A stretch of DNA of 64,000 bases from JAVVWB01 sp036652335 (GTDB lineage: Bacteria; Synergistota; Synergistia; Synergistales; Synergistaceae): contig JAVVWB010000002.1 of the NCBI GenBank assembly GCA_036652335.1, positions 1 to 64,000 on the forward strand. Direction: 5' to 3'. Position 1 is the first letter of the stretch, and each line of letters starts with the position of its first letter. A program made the position numbers and the translations under genes. Shown in pieces: positions 15,269-25,025 of the stretch. Below the pieces are notes generated by a model. The model worked only from the letters and a program-made list of their open reading frames with translations. It was not told the DNA's origin and did not search any database.

Positions 15269-17152
15269 ATGTTAGAAAAAGAGAACAAAATAATAGTAAA
15301 AATGATGTCTATATTTCTCAAGCTCGCTTCACGTGGAAGATACGTTCTTGCGTTAGATGCTATTGCTTTGGCATTTGCTGTCTACATGGGCTATGCACTT
15401 AGACTATCATTTCTTATTGAGCCTGCTTATGTCACAGAATTATTTCAGACAATGGCAGTCTTTTCTCTTTGTGTTCTAACATCACTTGTAATAGGTAAGA
15501 CATATAAAACAGTATGGCCACGTGCCAGCATAGAAGAATATGTATCATTTTTTCACTCCTACATATTTGGAGTTATAGCATTTTTGATAATACTTAAATT
15601 AACAACAGACTTCTTACGCATACCACGTTCATCTATATCTATAATGATATTCTGTGGAGCAATCTTTATGACAGCATCTCGTGGTATATGGAAACTAGCT
15701 TTTACCTGTCGTAAAGGCAGCAATGGCAAAGGAGAACAAAAAGCCATAATAGTTGGAGCAGGAGAAGCCGGAGTAATAATAGCAAGAGACCTTATTCGTT
15801 ATGACAACGAACTAGAACCAATAGGATTTATCGACGACAAAAAAGAACTGCAGGGGATGACTGTAGCATCACTAAAAGTTCTTGGTACAACAAAAGAACT
15901 TCGCAGAATTGTAATATCTCAAAATGTAGAAGTTGTCCTCATTACTATACCCTCTGCTAAAGGGACACAGATCAAAAAAATTATAGACACACTTACTGGA
16001 CTTGATATCACAGTTCGAGTCCTACCTGGGATACTAGATATGGCAGGAGGAAAAGTCGCAGCAGAAAAATTACGCTCTGTAAGTTTAGAAGACCTCTTGC
16101 GTCGTGACCCAATAAAACTTGACACCTCAGAGATAGAAAAAATAGTAAAAGGCAAAACAGTCCTAGTTACAGGTGCAGGCGGATCAATAGGGTCAGAAAT
16201 CTGTCGCCAAGTAATTGCTCATAATCCGGCACAACTACTTGCATTAGGCCATGGAGAAAACTCCATCTATACTCTACTTGAGACAATAAACGAAGCTGGA
16301 ATAAAAATACCAGTAAGACCAATAATTGCAGACATTGCAGACATAACAACAATGAAAACAATATTTGAAAAGCACAAGCCACAAGTAATATTTCATGCGG
16401 GTGCTCACAAACACGTACCACTAATGGAAGAAAACCCAAGAGAAGCGCTACGCGTAAACTCCTTTGGTACATACAACCTAGCACTACTTGCAGGGGAACA
16501 CAAAGTAGAACGCATGGTAATGATATCCACAGATAAAGCAGTAAACCCAACAAGCGTAATGGGTGCAACAAAAAGACTTGCAGAAAAACTCATGCTCTCA
16601 GTACAACAGAAATATCCAACAACAGCATACATGGTAGTAAGATTTGGAAATGTACTTGGTAGCAGGGGTAGTGTAGTACCTAAATTCGAAAAGCAAATCG
16701 CAAAAGGCGGTCCTGTCACAGTAACTCACAGAGACATGGTACGTTACTTCATGCTCATACCCGAAGCCGTAAGCCTCGTACTCCAAGCTGCAACAATGGG
16801 ACGTGGCGGAGAACTCTACGTCCTTGACATGGGAGAACCGGTTAACATCACAGAAATGGCAGAAACCTTAATTTGTCTTCATGGTAAAGAGCCATACAAA
16901 GACATAGACATAGAATTCTCAGGCATAAGACCGGGAGAAAAACTATACGAAGAACTCTTCTACGACAACACACATGTAGATACCACAACACATACAAAAA
17001 TATTTAAGACAAAATTAGTCCCGGAAGAAAAAGACCTAGAACCTATAATAACGACAATGTTAAAAGAATCTGCTGAGGGTATAATAGACAAAGCAGAACT
17101 TAAAAAAGAAATATTTAACCATGTAGATGAAATAAGACCCACAGAACAATAA
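15269..17152 (+). CDS. Membrane nucleoside-diphosphate-sugar 4,6-dehydratase (PglF/CapD/WbpM family)
   Basis: These enzymes convert UDP-GlcNAc to the 4-keto-6-deoxy sugar used for bacillosamine, QuiNAc or FucNAc. The 627-aa protein has four N-terminal membrane helices (about residues 25-137). A CoA-binding-like Rossmann domain follows with VGAGEAG, then the dehydratase domain with TGAGGSIGSE near residue 300 and STDKAVNPTSVMGATKR around the catalytic residues. The start has AAGGTG upstream. The next gene is a sugar aminotransferase 28 bp away, so the pair should make a UDP-4-amino-sugar. Confidence 0.93.
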   Translation: MLEKENKIIVKMMSIFLKLASRGRYVLALDAIALAFAVYMGYALRLSFLIEPAYVTELFQTMAVFSLCVLTSLVIGKTYKTVWPRASIEEYVSFFHSYIFGVIAFLIILKLTTDFLRIPRSSISIMIFCGAIFMTASRGIWKLAFTCRKGSNGKGEQKAIIVGAGEAGVIIARDLIRYDNELEPIGFIDDKKELQGMTVASLKVLGTTKELRRIVISQNVEVVLITIPSAKGTQIKKIIDTLTGLDITVRVLPGILDMAGGKVAAEKLRSVSLEDLLRRDPIKLDTSEIEKIVKGKTVLVTGAGGSIGSEICRQVIAHNPAQLLALGHGENSIYTLLETINEAGIKIPVRPIIADIADITTMKTIFEKHKPQVIFHAGAHKHVPLMEENPREALRVNSFGTYNLALLAGEHKVERMVMISTDKAVNPTSVMGATKRLAEKLMLSVQQKYPTTAYMVVRFGNVLGSRGSVVPKFEKQIAKGGPVTVTHRDMVRYFMLIPEAVSLVLQAATMGRGGELYVLDMGEPVNITEMAETLICLHGKEPYKDIDIEFSGIRPGEKLYEELFYDNTHVDTTTHTKIFKTKLVPEEKDLEPIITTMLKESAEGIIDKAELKKEIFNHVDEIRPTEQ

Positions 17153-18397
17153 AAGAATTTAAAGAAGAGAGCTGTTAGTAATGGAGCAAAAAGATATGAG
17201 AGTAATCCCATTTTCACCACCCGACATCACAGATGAAGAAATAGCGGAAGTTACTAAGGTACTAAAATCTGGATGGATAACAACTGGACCTGAAACAAAA
17301 AAGTTTGAAGAAGAAATCGCAACTTTCATAGGTGTTGATAAAGCCATTTGCTTAAATTCAGCCACAGCTGCAATGGAAATGACTCTCAGAGTCCTAGGCA
17401 TCGGTGAGGGTGATGAAGTAATCACATCTGCATACACATACACAGCTAGTGCCTCTGTTATAGACCACGTCGGGGCAAAAATTATTCTAGTAGACACACA
17501 GCCAAATTCAATTGAGATGGATTATGATAAATTAAAATCAGCGATAACAGAAAAGACAAAAGTAATCATTCCTGTAGACTTAGCAGGGAAAATGTGTGAT
17601 TATGACAAGATTTTTGAGATTATAGAAAGCAAAAAAACTTTATTTAAGGCAAATAATGAAATTCAGTCTAAATATGAACGAATAATTATTCTTGCTGATG
17701 CAGCTCATGCGTTTGGGGCAAAACAAAAAGGCAAAAACTGTGGTCAAATTGCAGACTTTACCTCATTCTCTTTTCATGCCGTAAAAAACCTAACAACAGC
17801 AGAAGGTGGAGCTGTTGTCTGGAGAAATGTGGAAGGAATAAACAACGAAGAACTATATAAGCAATACATGCTACTTAGCTTGCATGGTCAATCGAAAGAT
17901 GCCCTTGCAAAAACAGATATAGAAGGATCGTGGGAGTATGATATTGTAAGTCCAGCTTTTAAATGTAATATGACAGATATTATGGCCGCAATTGGTTCTG
18001 TTCAGTTGCATCGCTATCCTGAATTACTCAAAAGAAGAAAAGAAATAATATCTAAATACAACAAAGCTATGGACAAACTTGGTATTGAGTACATACATCA
18101 CTATACAGAAGATAATACATCTACAGGACACCTCTATATTACAAGAGTACCTAACATTACACTAGAACAGAGAAACGAAATAATTATAAAAATGGCAGAA
18201 AACGGAATTGCTACAAATGTCCACTATAAGCCATTGCCACTTCTAACAGCATATAAAAATTTAGATTTTGACATAAAAGACTATCCGAATGCATATAATT
18301 TCTATAAGAACGAAATAACACTGCCATTACATACCTTACTAAGTGATGAAGATGTAGAGTATGTAATAGAGATATATACTGACATAATAAACGAAAT
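17137..18397 (+). repeat. 1,261-bp direct repeat, copy 1 (contains the DegT gene)
   Basis: This segment recurs at 48326-49586 with no difference that I can find by eye. It starts inside the last codons of the dehydratase gene and ends 16 bp before the stop of the aminotransferase gene. Confidence 0.95.
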
Positions 18398-18413
18398 GAG
18401 ATCTAGCAAATAA
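17181..18413 (+). CDS. DegT/DnrJ/EryC1-family sugar aminotransferase (copy 1)
   Basis: This PLP enzyme most likely aminates the 4-keto sugar made by the preceding dehydratase, as PglE does in bacillosamine synthesis. The 410-aa protein has the PLP-stacking ADAAHAFGA region and the internal-aldimine lysine in FHAVKNLTTAEGG. The ATG at 17181 follows GAGAG. It ends 2 bp before the phosphoglycosyl transferase gene. The first 405 residues are identical to the second copy at 48370; only the last five residues differ. No dedicated PglD-type acetyltransferase gene is seen nearby. Confidence 0.92.
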   Translation: MEQKDMRVIPFSPPDITDEEIAEVTKVLKSGWITTGPETKKFEEEIATFIGVDKAICLNSATAAMEMTLRVLGIGEGDEVITSAYTYTASASVIDHVGAKIILVDTQPNSIEMDYDKLKSAITEKTKVIIPVDLAGKMCDYDKIFEIIESKKTLFKANNEIQSKYERIIILADAAHAFGAKQKGKNCGQIADFTSFSFHAVKNLTTAEGGAVVWRNVEGINNEELYKQYMLLSLHGQSKDALAKTDIEGSWEYDIVSPAFKCNMTDIMAAIGSVQLHRYPELLKRRKEIISKYNKAMDKLGIEYIHHYTEDNTSTGHLYITRVPNITLEQRNEIIIKMAENGIATNVHYKPLPLLTAYKNLDFDIKDYPNAYNFYKNEITLPLHTLLSDEDVEYVIEIYTDIINEMRSSK

Positions 18414-18415
18414 CC

Positions 18416-19048
18416 ATGTCAGAAGATTTCATTGCTAGTTACAATAAAGGGACCCTTGTAATAAAGAGGTTATTTGATATTTTTGTCTCTATTGCTGGTC
18501 TTTTGTCTCTATTGCCTTTTTTTCTTGTTTTTTCACTTTGGATAAAGGTTGATTCTAAAGGTCCTGTTTTTTTTAGACAAACAAGAGTTGGTAAGAATGG
18601 GAAATTGTTTCGTATCTTTAAATTCAGAACAATGGTAGTAGATGCAGAAAGAAAGGGTCTTCAAATAACAACTAACTCTGATTCTCGAGTAACAAAGGCA
18701 GGAACATTTTTAAGAAAAACAAAAATAGATGAGCTACCTCAACTAATAAATGTTTTTATTGGAGATATGAGTTTTGTGGGACCGAGACCAGAAGTTCCAA
18801 AATACATTGATTGCTATCCTGAGTCTATCAAAAAGATAGTTTTGTCTGTACGCCCTGGTATAACAGACAGGGCTTCAATAGAATTCAAAGACGAAAACGA
18901 TATGTTGGACTCATCTTCGGAACCGGAACGGACCTATATAAATGATATTTTGCCTATAAAACAGAAATACTATGTGGAATATGTATCTCACATATCTTTC
19001 TGGGGAGACATTAAAATTATATTGGATACAATAGGGGAAATAATGTGA
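18416..19048 (+). CDS. Initiating phosphoglycosyl transferase (PglC/WcaJ type), copy 1
   Basis: The enzyme moves a sugar-1-phosphate from a UDP-sugar to undecaprenyl phosphate and so starts a repeat unit. The 210-aa monotopic protein has one N-terminal re-entrant helix (about residues 17-43), then GPVFFRQTRVGKNGK, FKFRTM, the catalytic DELPQ and the PRP motif. This is the small PglC-like form. The preceding amino-sugar genes suggest that its substrate is a UDP-diamino-trideoxy sugar. From here downstream codon use changes to a T-rich style. Confidence 0.92.
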   Translation: MSEDFIASYNKGTLVIKRLFDIFVSIAGLLSLLPFFLVFSLWIKVDSKGPVFFRQTRVGKNGKLFRIFKFRTMVVDAERKGLQITTNSDSRVTKAGTFLRKTKIDELPQLINVFIGDMSFVGPRPEVPKYIDCYPESIKKIVLSVRPGITDRASIEFKDENDMLDSSSEPERTYINDILPIKQKYYVEYVSHISFWGDIKIILDTIGEIM

Positions 19049-20289
19049 AAATACTTTTAATAAACCACTATGCGGGCTCTGTCTATCATGGAATGGAGTT
19101 TCGTCCATACTATTTGGCAAGAGAATGGGTAAAGATGGGTCATGAGGTCATTATTGTAGCTGCGTCATTTTCCCACCTAAGGCAAAAGAATGTTGAGATG
19201 TATGCACCTATAAAAGAAGAAATTATTGACGGAATTAAATACATTTGGCTAAAAACGCCATCGTATCAAGGTAATGGACTTGGCAGAATAATGAATATGC
19301 TGTCTTTCCTTTGCAAACTATATAGATACTTAAAACATATTACAAAAGATTTTGTCCCAGATGCAGTCATTGCCTCATCTACCTATCCATTAGATTCATA
19401 TCCTGCAAATTGGATTGCAAAGAAGCATAGTGCAAAATTTGTGTTTGAACTACATGACTTATGGCCAATGTCACCAATGGTACTAGGTAACATGTCTAAA
19501 TACCATCCATTTATATGGATAATGCAACGTGGCGAAGATTACTGGTGCAGAAATGCTGATGTTGTAATATCTTTACATCCTGGTGCTTATAGGCATTTAA
19601 CGGAACGTGGGTTGCTGATAGAAAAATTTAATGTAGTCACAAATGGTATAGAAATTTCAGAATGGATAGATATTAATACACCAGAGATACCTTTGAAGCA
19701 TCTTGATTGTATAAGGTCTTTAAGAAAACAAAGGAAATTTATTTTAGGCTATGCTGGAGGTCACTCACTTAGTAATGGCCTTGAGTTAATGTTAGAGGTT
19801 GCTGATATTTTGCGTTGTGAAAAAGAAATAAGCTTTGTTTTTGTGGGACAAGGTCAACAAAAAGAAGATTTAATCCTGAGAGCCAAGAAACTTGGGTTAG
19901 ACAATGTTCATTTTTTACCTCCAATTCCCAAGAGAGCGATACCAAAGTTTTACCACTATGTGGATGCTTTGTTTTGTTGTTTACCGAGAAGCCCGTTATT
20001 GAAATTTGGAGTGGTTATGAACAAAACTTTTGAATTTATGATTGCTAAGAAACCTGTTGTATGTGCGAATTCGTCAACTTTTGATCCTGTCTCAGAGTCG
20101 GCTTGTGGCTTCACTGTCCCGTCTGGTGATGCTGTTGAAATGGCAGAGAAGATAAAGGAAATTAGAAAACTTCCGGAATCAGATGTTTTAAATATGGCTA
20201 CAAATGGCTATGAATATGTTTTGTCAAATTATTCCTATCCATTTTTAGCACAAAAATTTATAAATATCTTGTTAAAAACTCTGAATTAA
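19045..20289 (+). CDS. Glycosyltransferase, GT4 family (WbuB-like)
   Basis: The 414-aa GT-B enzyme has an N-terminal MKILLINHYAG and a glycine-rich AGGHSLSNGLEL around residue 236. The donor-binding region includes NKTFEFMIAKKPVV followed by a loop near residue 355. It would add an early sugar of the repeat unit on the cytoplasmic side. The GTG start at 19045 overlaps the stop of the previous gene by 4 bp (GTGA) and has GGGGAAA upstream. Confidence 0.85.
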   Translation: MKILLINHYAGSVYHGMEFRPYYLAREWVKMGHEVIIVAASFSHLRQKNVEMYAPIKEEIIDGIKYIWLKTPSYQGNGLGRIMNMLSFLCKLYRYLKHITKDFVPDAVIASSTYPLDSYPANWIAKKHSAKFVFELHDLWPMSPMVLGNMSKYHPFIWIMQRGEDYWCRNADVVISLHPGAYRHLTERGLLIEKFNVVTNGIEISEWIDINTPEIPLKHLDCIRSLRKQRKFILGYAGGHSLSNGLELMLEVADILRCEKEISFVFVGQGQQKEDLILRAKKLGLDNVHFLPPIPKRAIPKFYHYVDALFCCLPRSPLLKFGVVMNKTFEFMIAKKPVVCANSSTFDPVSESACGFTVPSGDAVEMAEKIKEIRKLPESDVLNMATNGYEYVLSNYSYPFLAQKFINILLKTLN

Positions 20290-20351
20290 CTATCTGTAAT
20301 TTGGATTTTACGCAAGGTTACAACATATTTTGAAGGGAAGGTTTTGTTTTC

Positions 20352-21677
20352 GTGAGTCAATTATATGAAAAAATTTTACAAAAAAAAGAATTTATATCTT
20401 TAATAGGCTTAGGTTATGTAGGTATGCCAATAGCTGTGTCTTTTGCAGAAAAAGTAAATGTTATAGGCTTTGATTTAAACAAGGAAAAAATCCAGCAATA
20501 TTGTGACGGAATAGATCCAACTAAAGAGATAGGAGACGAGGCTATAAAGAACACATCTGTGTACTTTACATCGGATGAAGAAGATTTAAAGAAGGCAAAG
20601 TTTCATATAGTAGCAGTTCCAACTCCTATTAATCTTGACCATACACCAAATTTAGCACCAGTTGAGGGTGCAAGCAAAATTGTTGGACGTAATCTAACCA
20701 AGGGTTCTATAGTAGTTTACGAATCTACCGTTTATCCAGGTGTCACAGAAGATGTGTGTATTCCAATTCTTGAACAAGAGTCTGGTCTTAAATGTGGAAT
20801 TGATTTTAAGGTTGGTTATTCTCCAGAAAGAATTAACCCTGGAGATAAACAACATAGATTAGAAAACATTCGTAAGGTCGTTTCTGGCATGGATTTAGAG
20901 ACTCTAAACGAAATAAAAAATGTATATGATATTGTAATAAAGGCTGGAACTGTTGCTGTTTCTACAATAAAAACAGCTGAAGCCGTTAAGGTAGTTGAAA
21001 ATAGTCAAAGGGATATAAATATAGCTTTTATGAATGAATTAGCTATGGTCTTTGATCGCATGGGAATTGATACAAATGAAGTCGTTGATGCGATGAATAG
21101 TAAATGGAACGCATTAGGATTTCGTCCTGGTTTAGTTGGTGGACATTGCATAGGAGTAGATCCGTACTATTTTACATATGAGGCAGAAAAGCTCGGTTAT
21201 AACAGTCAAATAATTTTATCTGGGCGTAAAATAAATGATGGTATGGGAGAGTTTGTAACTAATGCAATAATAAAGCAACTTATAATAGCTGGAAAAGCTC
21301 CAAAGAAATGTAGAATTGCTATTTTAGGTTTAACTTTTAAAGAAGATTGTCCCGATATACGAAACAGTAAAGTAAATGATATTGTAAAAAAACTTGCGGA
21401 TTTGGGAATAGAACTACTTGTTGCAGATCCATATGTAGATTTTACTGAGGCAAAAAGAGAATATAATATAAATTTAACTCCTATTGAAGAGATTAAAGAT
21501 GTTGATTGTGTTGTAATAGCCGTATCACATTCTCAGTTTAAGAATATGACATGGGATGATCTAGCTAAAATGTATGGCATCGAGATTCCTAATGAAGAGC
21601 GCGTGCTAATAGATATTAAAGGAATCAAAAAAAAGAACGAGGCATTAGAAAAAGGTTATCTCTACTGGAGATTGTAA
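20352..21677 (+). CDS. UDP-N-acetylhexosamine 6-dehydrogenase (TviB/WbpO/CapL-like)
   Basis: The enzyme oxidises UDP-HexNAc at C6 to the uronic acid using two NAD. The 441-aa protein has the NAD motif GLGYVGMP, the catalytic cysteine in GGHCIGVDPYY, and FRPGLVGGH before it. Sequence feel is closest to UDP-GalNAc dehydrogenases of the TviB/WbpO group, but UDP-ManNAc dehydrogenase (WecC) is not excluded. The start is GTG at 20352 after GAAGGGAAGG. It gives the polymer an acidic sugar. Confidence 0.9.
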   Translation: MSQLYEKILQKKEFISLIGLGYVGMPIAVSFAEKVNVIGFDLNKEKIQQYCDGIDPTKEIGDEAIKNTSVYFTSDEEDLKKAKFHIVAVPTPINLDHTPNLAPVEGASKIVGRNLTKGSIVVYESTVYPGVTEDVCIPILEQESGLKCGIDFKVGYSPERINPGDKQHRLENIRKVVSGMDLETLNEIKNVYDIVIKAGTVAVSTIKTAEAVKVVENSQRDINIAFMNELAMVFDRMGIDTNEVVDAMNSKWNALGFRPGLVGGHCIGVDPYYFTYEAEKLGYNSQIILSGRKINDGMGEFVTNAIIKQLIIAGKAPKKCRIAILGLTFKEDCPDIRNSKVNDIVKKLADLGIELLVADPYVDFTEAKREYNINLTPIEEIKDVDCVVIAVSHSQFKNMTWDDLAKMYGIEIPNEERVLIDIKGIKKKNEALEKGYLYWRL

Positions 21678-21758
21678 AAGGAGTTTAGCGCTAATTAAGA
21701 AATTTTTATGAATCTTTGCAGGAGCAAGTGAACTATTTAAAGATGTGGACGTGGAAAA

Positions 21759-22562
21759 ATGAATGTTTCTAGTATGACAATTGATGTGCTTGTCGCTACA
21801 CTTTATCCTGAAGTAGAGGAACTAATAGCTAAAATGAAGATACAGTCAAATGCTATAGTTTGCTCTCAATGTGCCTCCTTTGTTAAAAGAGAAATTGATT
21901 TTCATGGGTATAAAGTCGCTAATTTATGTTTTGACGAGACTGGCGTAGGATTGAACAGGAACAATGCTTTGATGCGTTCAAAAGCTGATGTTTGCTTGTT
22001 AGCAGACGATGACGTTGTATATAGGGATGGGTACCCAGAGATTATAAAAAAATCATTTAATGATAATCCAACTGCAGATATACTAATTTTTAATCTTGCG
22101 AATAAGACATCAGGATATAACTATTCAAAAAAGAAAGTTAATTTCTTGAATTTTATGCGTTATGGTGCAGTTCAAATTGCATTTAAACGAAAGCCTGTCT
22201 CTTATGCGGGAATTTTTTTTAATACGAACTTTGGTGGTGGAACACAGCATTGCAGCGGAGAGGATACTTTGTTTCTCGCAGATTGTTTAAAGGCTGGATT
22301 AAAGGTCATAGCACTCCCAATAGAAATCGGCACTTTGACAGAAACCCGCCCCTCAACATGGTTTGAGGGATTTAACAAAAAATATTTTTTTGATAAAGGA
22401 GTTTTTTTTGCAACATTGTCTCCAAAGCTATCCAAAATTTTATGTTTGCAACTGTTGATTAGACACAAAGAAATGCTTTCTAACGGTGTTTCGCTTTTAA
22501 TTGCTTATAAAGAGATGTTAAGAGGAATTAAATATGTTTTGGAGAATAAAAATGATAAATAA
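21759..22562 (+). CDS. Glycosyltransferase, GT2/GT-A-like
   Basis: The 267-aa protein looks like a GT-A fold enzyme. LLADDDVVY near residue 87 gives the metal-binding aspartates, and GGGTQHCSGEDTLFLADCL near residue 165 matches the acceptor-side ED motif of this group. There is no membrane segment. The ATG at 21759 is weakly supported; an in-frame ATG at 21774 is an alternative. It overlaps the next gene by 11 bp. Confidence 0.75.
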   Translation: MNVSSMTIDVLVATLYPEVEELIAKMKIQSNAIVCSQCASFVKREIDFHGYKVANLCFDETGVGLNRNNALMRSKADVCLLADDDVVYRDGYPEIIKKSFNDNPTADILIFNLANKTSGYNYSKKKVNFLNFMRYGAVQIAFKRKPVSYAGIFFNTNFGGGTQHCSGEDTLFLADCLKAGLKVIALPIEIGTLTETRPSTWFEGFNKKYFFDKGVFFATLSPKLSKILCLQLLIRHKEMLSNGVSLLIAYKEMLRGIKYVLENKNDK

Positions 22563-23850
22563 ATTTTATCATTTTATGTTTGAAGTCAACCTATTAACCT
22601 GGGTGCTTTTGTATAAACTAACCTTGGATTTGCTATATATAATTCTCCAGGTTACGTCTTTTGCCTATGTTGGATACACTTTAAATATTGATTATTTTAA
22701 GATTGTATTTGGCTGGTTAATTTACATATCTATATTTAGAGTGATCAAGACAAATGTAGACAATGTCATCACGTTGTTTGCTTACACTTTTTTTGCTTTA
22801 AGCATTGCCCCATCTGTTACTTTGTATCAATTTTATGATAAATGTCAGCTTTGGATGTTAATGATTCAAGTCTTTGCGTTGTTGCTAATTTATTTATTTT
22901 CAAGGATACGATTTTTTAAGAATACAAGTATAAAGCAGGTGTCTTCTTACTCCTTTAGTGTATCAATTTTTGTCATGTTATATTTGCTGATTTTTTTTAT
23001 ATATTCTTTATGTAAACATGGATTGCCATCCTTTGAACTTTTGAGTCTCTATTCTATCTATCAAGTTAGGGCTATAGCCAAAATATCGCTCTTAGAATCA
23101 TGTATTATGAATATTACTTGTAAAATTATTATTCCGATAGTTATTGTTTTCTCTTGCAAAGAGCACAAATATCTTAAGATGTTGATTGGAATATTCATTC
23201 AGTTGTATATTTATAGTGTTACAGGATTTAAGACGTTTTTATTTATTCCATTTGTACTCCTAGGGGCTTTTGGGCTGAGAGGGCAAGAGATAAAGAAAGT
23301 TATTTTTATGGGGCTGTCTGTTTCTTTGTGTTTTGCTAGTTTGTTCACTTTTATTACTGGAGATTACATGCTCTATGCACTAATAGGAAATAGAGCTGTG
23401 TTCCTGCCTGCAATAATTAAGTGTGCATATTTTGATTACTTCTCTAAAAACGAATTTGTTTATTTTACTCAAAATACCATAGCTAAGATATTAGGAATAC
23501 AAAGTAACTACTCTGTGAGTGTCCCGAACCTCATAGGGGAAAAATATTTCGGTGATTTTAATATGTGGACGAATACAGGTTTTATTGCTGATGCATATTC
23601 TAATATGGGAATTATTGGTGTTCTTGTTATCTCTATCCTTATGGCACTAATCTTAAGAATGGCCTATATTTCAATGGACAAAGCAGAAGGGGATGCCAAA
23701 TCGATACTTTTATCAATATATCTTTTATATTTTGTTGTCTTAAATGATGGAGCTCTAATATCTACTTTTATTTCAGGTGGCTTGATTGTTTGGGTTGCAA
23801 TTTCTGTTTTTATAAATTTTAATAAACCTTCTTTTAGGAAAAACTCTTAG
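22552..23850 (+). CDS. Wzy-like O-antigen/capsule polymerase (copy 1)
   Basis: The 432-aa protein is almost wholly hydrophobic with about 10-12 membrane segments and no enzyme motif. This is the usual picture of a Wzy polymerase next to a Wzx flippase gene. GGAG at 22541-22544 sets the ATG at 22552. It is clearly paralogous to the protein encoded at 49622: both share VTG(F/Y)KTFLFIP, PNLIGEKYF and MWTNTGFI in the same order. The fused-looking start at 22534 is not needed. Confidence 0.8.
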   Translation: MINKFYHFMFEVNLLTWVLLYKLTLDLLYIILQVTSFAYVGYTLNIDYFKIVFGWLIYISIFRVIKTNVDNVITLFAYTFFALSIAPSVTLYQFYDKCQLWMLMIQVFALLLIYLFSRIRFFKNTSIKQVSSYSFSVSIFVMLYLLIFFIYSLCKHGLPSFELLSLYSIYQVRAIAKISLLESCIMNITCKIIIPIVIVFSCKEHKYLKMLIGIFIQLYIYSVTGFKTFLFIPFVLLGAFGLRGQEIKKVIFMGLSVSLCFASLFTFITGDYMLYALIGNRAVFLPAIIKCAYFDYFSKNEFVYFTQNTIAKILGIQSNYSVSVPNLIGEKYFGDFNMWTNTGFIADAYSNMGIIGVLVISILMALILRMAYISMDKAEGDAKSILLSIYLLYFVVLNDGALISTFISGGLIVWVAISVFINFNKPSFRKNS

Positions 23851-23942
23851 TGCTTACCATAAAGGAGGAATTTGTATCTTTAATGATATATTCCATTTTT
23901 GCTTATTAGTTTATTTATATAATGATTGTTAGGTGAATCCTT

Positions 23943-24965
23943 TTGTCTAAAAGAGAGTGTAACTCCTTAATTGTTTTATGTAGAACCGTTGGAATGATTA
24001 TGATAGTCGTGTGTCATTTGGGAACAGCATTAGACAGTTCTGTAGTTGGTCAAGCTTTTCAGGTTGGAGTGCAACTTTTTCTTTTTATCTCAGGTTATTT
24101 ATATAGTAATGTGAAGATTGAAAATATGAAAAAATGGGCAAATAAAAGATTTTTGCGGATATGTATACCATGTTATATCTTTATATCATACGCATTACTT
24201 ATCTCTTTCATTCTGAACAAAACAACAGATTATAGAATGCTAATACTAGCCATGTTAAATCTACAGGGATACCATCATGTCTTTGCATTTTTACCATATT
24301 TAGAACAAATTAGTGGCACAGCACATTTATGGTTTATAACGGTTATTTTTATATGCTATGTTGTTATGACTACCATAAAGTCCATAGAAACTAAAATTGC
24401 TTTGACCAAAAACTTTGTGATGGTGTTTCTACTCCTTTTTCTGATAATCACATTCTGTTTAGGAATTTTGGGAATAAGGCTTGATTATATTTTAATTTAT
24501 ATGCTTGGGTATTTTTATGCCCGATATAGAGATGAGAAGCTAAGCCTGTCGAAGGTGAAAGTATTTTTGTGTATTATTGTTGCCTTGGTTCTTAGAGTTC
24601 TAATGAAACAATACTGTGATGTGCATGGTGATAACAATTTATATCTATATGTTGTCATACCTTTTTCCTATAATTTGCTTGCCTTTGGACTCTTTAAATT
24701 ATTTGAACTTCTAAATGTTTACATATCAAGTTTTTGGAATATCTCTTTACTTAGAACCCCTGTTTTATATTTAGATGCGTTGTCTTTTTATGTGTATATA
24801 GTTCATTATCAATTTATAGATTCACCTTTCTCCTTGATTCATTTGACTAATAACTTAGTGCTAAACATCTCTTTAATTATAGCTCTAACAATTACTTCTG
24901 CTATTGTTCTCAAATATATTTCTGAAAAAGCGATTAAGCTTATAAATGGGGATTGCACTGACTAA
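23943..24965 (+). CDS. Membrane acyltransferase, acyltransferase-3 family
   Basis: The 340-aa protein has about ten membrane segments and the family's N-terminal histidine in VVCHLG near residue 24. Such proteins O-acetylate (or acylate) surface polysaccharides from the periplasmic side. The start is TTG at 23943, supported by AGGTGA (23931-23936). It lies between the polymerase and flippase genes of the first module. Confidence 0.85.
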   Translation: MSKRECNSLIVLCRTVGMIMIVVCHLGTALDSSVVGQAFQVGVQLFLFISGYLYSNVKIENMKKWANKRFLRICIPCYIFISYALLISFILNKTTDYRMLILAMLNLQGYHHVFAFLPYLEQISGTAHLWFITVIFICYVVMTTIKSIETKIALTKNFVMVFLLLFLIITFCLGILGIRLDYILIYMLGYFYARYRDEKLSLSKVKVFLCIIVALVLRVLMKQYCDVHGDNNLYLYVVIPFSYNLLAFGLFKLFELLNVYISSFWNISLLRTPVLYLDALSFYVYIVHYQFIDSPFSLIHLTNNLVLNISLIIALTITSAIVLKYISEKAIKLINGDCTD

Positions 24966-25025
24966 ACCATATAAAACATATTACTTTAGAGCATCTTCTA
25001 AATATCGTGTAAAAGAGGTTGTAAA